Assembly: GCA_949130485.1 (NCBI GenBank)
Contig: OX422183.1
Span: forward strand, 10,010,636 to 10,074,635
Source: Agelas oroides
Taxonomy: Eukaryota > Porifera > Demospongiae > Agelasida > Agelasidae
Length of the DNA stretch: 64,000 bases
Direction of reading: 5' to 3'
Numbering within the stretch: the stretch's first letter is position 1; each line of letters begins with the position of its first letter. Position numbers and translations under genes: made by a program. This document shows, one piece after another, positions 61,603 to 64,000 of the stretch. The notes beneath the pieces are model-generated. The model had not been told where the DNA came from. It ran no database searches and saw only the letters and a program-made list of their open reading frames with translations.

Positions 61603-64000
61603 TGTGCGTGTATGTGTGTGTGCTTGCATGGCATTTGTATATATAGTTTACTACAGGGACATAACTTCTCCAGTTAGTTATTAATAAACACAATGTGTTC
61701 TTAGAAAACTTTGAAAGAAGGGTTGCAACTCATGTTAAGTGCCTCACTCCATAGAAGTATGTTTTCTGGATTCCTGTATAATTTCTGGTCTGTAATGGTG
61801 TGTGTGTGTGTGTGTGTGTGTGTGCATAGCTAGTTTTACTAACTCATATAGCTACAGGGAGTTTCCTGTCATTACAAAACTTCTGTGGTTGTAACTTTGG
61901 TCAGTGGGTTAGTTGTTAGTAAACACAAGTAGTCTCAGACACAGTCTGACCCACTACACCAAAGTTACAACCACAACTATCACTACTGGCAACCAGACCT
62001 ACAGCAGCTGCCTTACTGGCTCCAAGTGTGCCTTGTTTGGAAACCTTACGACCTTAGCTTTTTTTCTCAAGTGCAGTGAGAGTACTATATGAAGGGCCTA
62101 TAGGTTACTAAATCCCAATGGATGGGACATCTAGTTACCATAGCTACATGCACAAGACACATACATTGAAGCTAGCTACAAACAACTATTCTTATGCACC
62201 AACATGGCAACATCCTGAACAGCTAGCAAACACCCGCTAGTTACTTACTATTTTGGGTGAAGCCCTCCATTCGATATTCCTAGCTGCTCAGAGTTGAGGG
62301 CCTGTGAAGATAAAGAGTGTCATTAGCTGCTGTTCTGGTAACTTGTCAAGTACTTGAAGTGGCTGCTAAAACAACCAGGTCAGACCACAAAGTGACTTCA
62401 GGCATGTCAACTGCTTAGACCAACCTAGATTTAAAGTACTGCACTAAACTCAAGAACTGAATTGTACTCCTGTTAGCATCAGAGTTTCAACAACATTGAA
62501 ACTTAGATCCCAGGTTACACGACGAGGATGTCGGAGTACAGCGTAACCCAAAAGCTGGATAATAAACTCAGCACTCATGGCTGGTTTTGTTTGTTAACAG
62601 AGAATGAAAACAAAGGATACAGACTGTAGCCTTTCTGTGATGCTGCAGGAAAAAATTGCCTGAAAAGTAGAATACATTTTTGTTACATACACAATTACAG
62701 ATGCAAAATTTGTTGTCTTGATGTCAGAGGATGTTACTCACTACATAGGTGTACTCCACCACCCCTGGTTGTACTTGGGTGTTTACATGGGCACCCTGTC
62801 CCCCGTGAAGGGAACATGGCTGCCTCCGTGGGCGCCCTGTCCCCCGTGAAGGGAACGTGGCTGCCTCCAAGGGCGCCCTGTCCCCTGTGAAGGGAACGTG
62901 GCTGCCTCCGTGGGCGCCCTGTCCCCTGTGAAGGGAACGTGGCTGCCTCCGCAGGTGGTGATGTTCATCTCACATCAAAGCTGGCTGCTAGCACACACAC
63001 CAACATCTGTGGAAAAGAACTGATAATAGAGCATCAGTGACCACCAAACATTGTGCCAGCATGAGGTTGCACATTCACTCCATGTAGTACTAAATGAACA
63101 ACCTCAATGGATTCCTAAGGTGTACATGGACTTTGTGTCACCTAAAATTTCATTGTCATGTAGCAAACTCTGAGATGTAGTTAGGTGTCTACTGTGGTGG
63201 ACGTAGGACAGGAATGACCCTATCATAATGGTAGTTGGTAATGTTGTACACGTAAATTCCATATGGACATGCCGACCTGTTTCTAGTAAACCCTGGTGCA
63301 AAACAGACCCATTGCCTGCTTTCTCCACAAGTTGAACGGCTAAAGATCTGAATTGTGAGGAGACTGGCAAGGAGCATGATTTCGAAATCAGTGCCCCAGC
63401 CAAACCTGTCCATGTGATGGGTGCTAATGTACCCGGAGACAGCCTCTTCTTGAACTCAGTGCAGTTAAGGCTGGCTCAACTTTTTTTTCTAGTTCAAAAA
63501 GTGTGCGTGCATGGTGTTTTAAAACCATTCTGATTGCTAACAACTACATCCCTGGGTCTAGCAAAGGTAATATTTGTGTCCTACATACCCCAAAGAGTAA
63601 CCGCAAACACTCCGTTTCCATGGCAACGACCCCGCCCACTGTAAACAAAACAATAATTATTGCACACCGTTTGCAACTATTTCTCGAAATGCGGAAGGTA
63701 AACACCAGGTAAATTGCAGCAATTTTGGCACCGTTAGAAAGCTTACCATCTGAAGAACACGAATGTGCCTGGAAACTGGGTACAGCACCCTTCATAAACT
63801 AAATAAAAGCCGAAAAGTGCCGATTTATAGGCTAAAACGGACAAACACTTGCGCATTACCACTTACCTTGGCTTGTACGATTTATCTATGCGCTGTTTCC
63901 AACCGGATCCTAGTACAACAACTACTGGAGAGATATTGTTGAAAATTTCAGCTCAAAATAGCTTTATTCTACCTTCCGCAAAATGACACAAAGTTACACT

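Overview
The window is eukaryotic and animal-type. It has spliced genes with clean GT/AG borders, an Ig/fibronectin-type receptor with a signal peptide and a transmembrane segment, no operons or ribosome binding sites, and a very dense, diverse load of transposons and fold-back repeats. The mix (Penelope-like, DIRS-like, Ty3/gypsy, LINE, Helitron-like, MULE, P-element-like, THAP and pogo-like pieces) beside an Ig/FN3 receptor family with tyrosine motifs suggests an early-branching marine invertebrate, most likely a sponge. That placement is inference; no species marker was identified.

Layout. 1-6.7 kb is repeat DNA: two copies of a long transposon (called family A here) and palindromic family B copies. 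7.0-26.6 kb (+) holds the main host gene, a type I membrane receptor in at least nine exons: signal peptide, Ig domain, FN3-like domains, transmembrane segment split over two exons, and a short tail with an ITIM-like tyrosine motif. Nearly all its introns are phase 1. Its introns carry a THAP transposase relic, a Penelope-like RT relic split by a 733-bp insertion, two hammerhead-ribozyme-like sequences, a FLYWCH/MULE transposase relic and several MITEs. 30.4-31.9 kb (-) is a Penelope-like element with RT and GIY-YIG domains. 35.6-40.2 kb is a shattered DIRS-like element cut by a 3-kb TA-flanked pogo-like insertion. 41.3-42.3 kb (-) holds two exons of a paralogue of the receptor; its Ig exon contains a 63-bp palindromic transposon that keeps the frame open. 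42.5-46.3 kb is nested MITEs. 47 kb has a LINE relic. 48.1-52.3 kb (-) is a complete but decayed Ty3/gypsy element with LTRs and a 5-bp target duplication. 53.4-55.8 kb (-) has Helitron-type N-terminal sequences with a 69-bp coding minisatellite. 57-59.3 kb has further family B and A copies. 56.5-60.7 kb (-) may hold a small host gene encoding a proline- and RG-rich protein. 61-64 kb has microsatellites, a local tandem duplication, an OTU-protease-like exon and an X-box-like promoter motif.

The most informative structures are insertions whose empty sites can be read inside this window. They date elements relative to each other and show target duplications of 2 bp (TA), 3 bp (TAA), 4 bp (TATA), 5 bp, 6 bp and 9 bp. 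The repeated 9-bp duplications, together with the MULE transposase relic, suggest a Mutator-like source for the small 'tagcctcg' palindromes, one of which has entered a coding exon. Calls are from reading alone; no database search was run.
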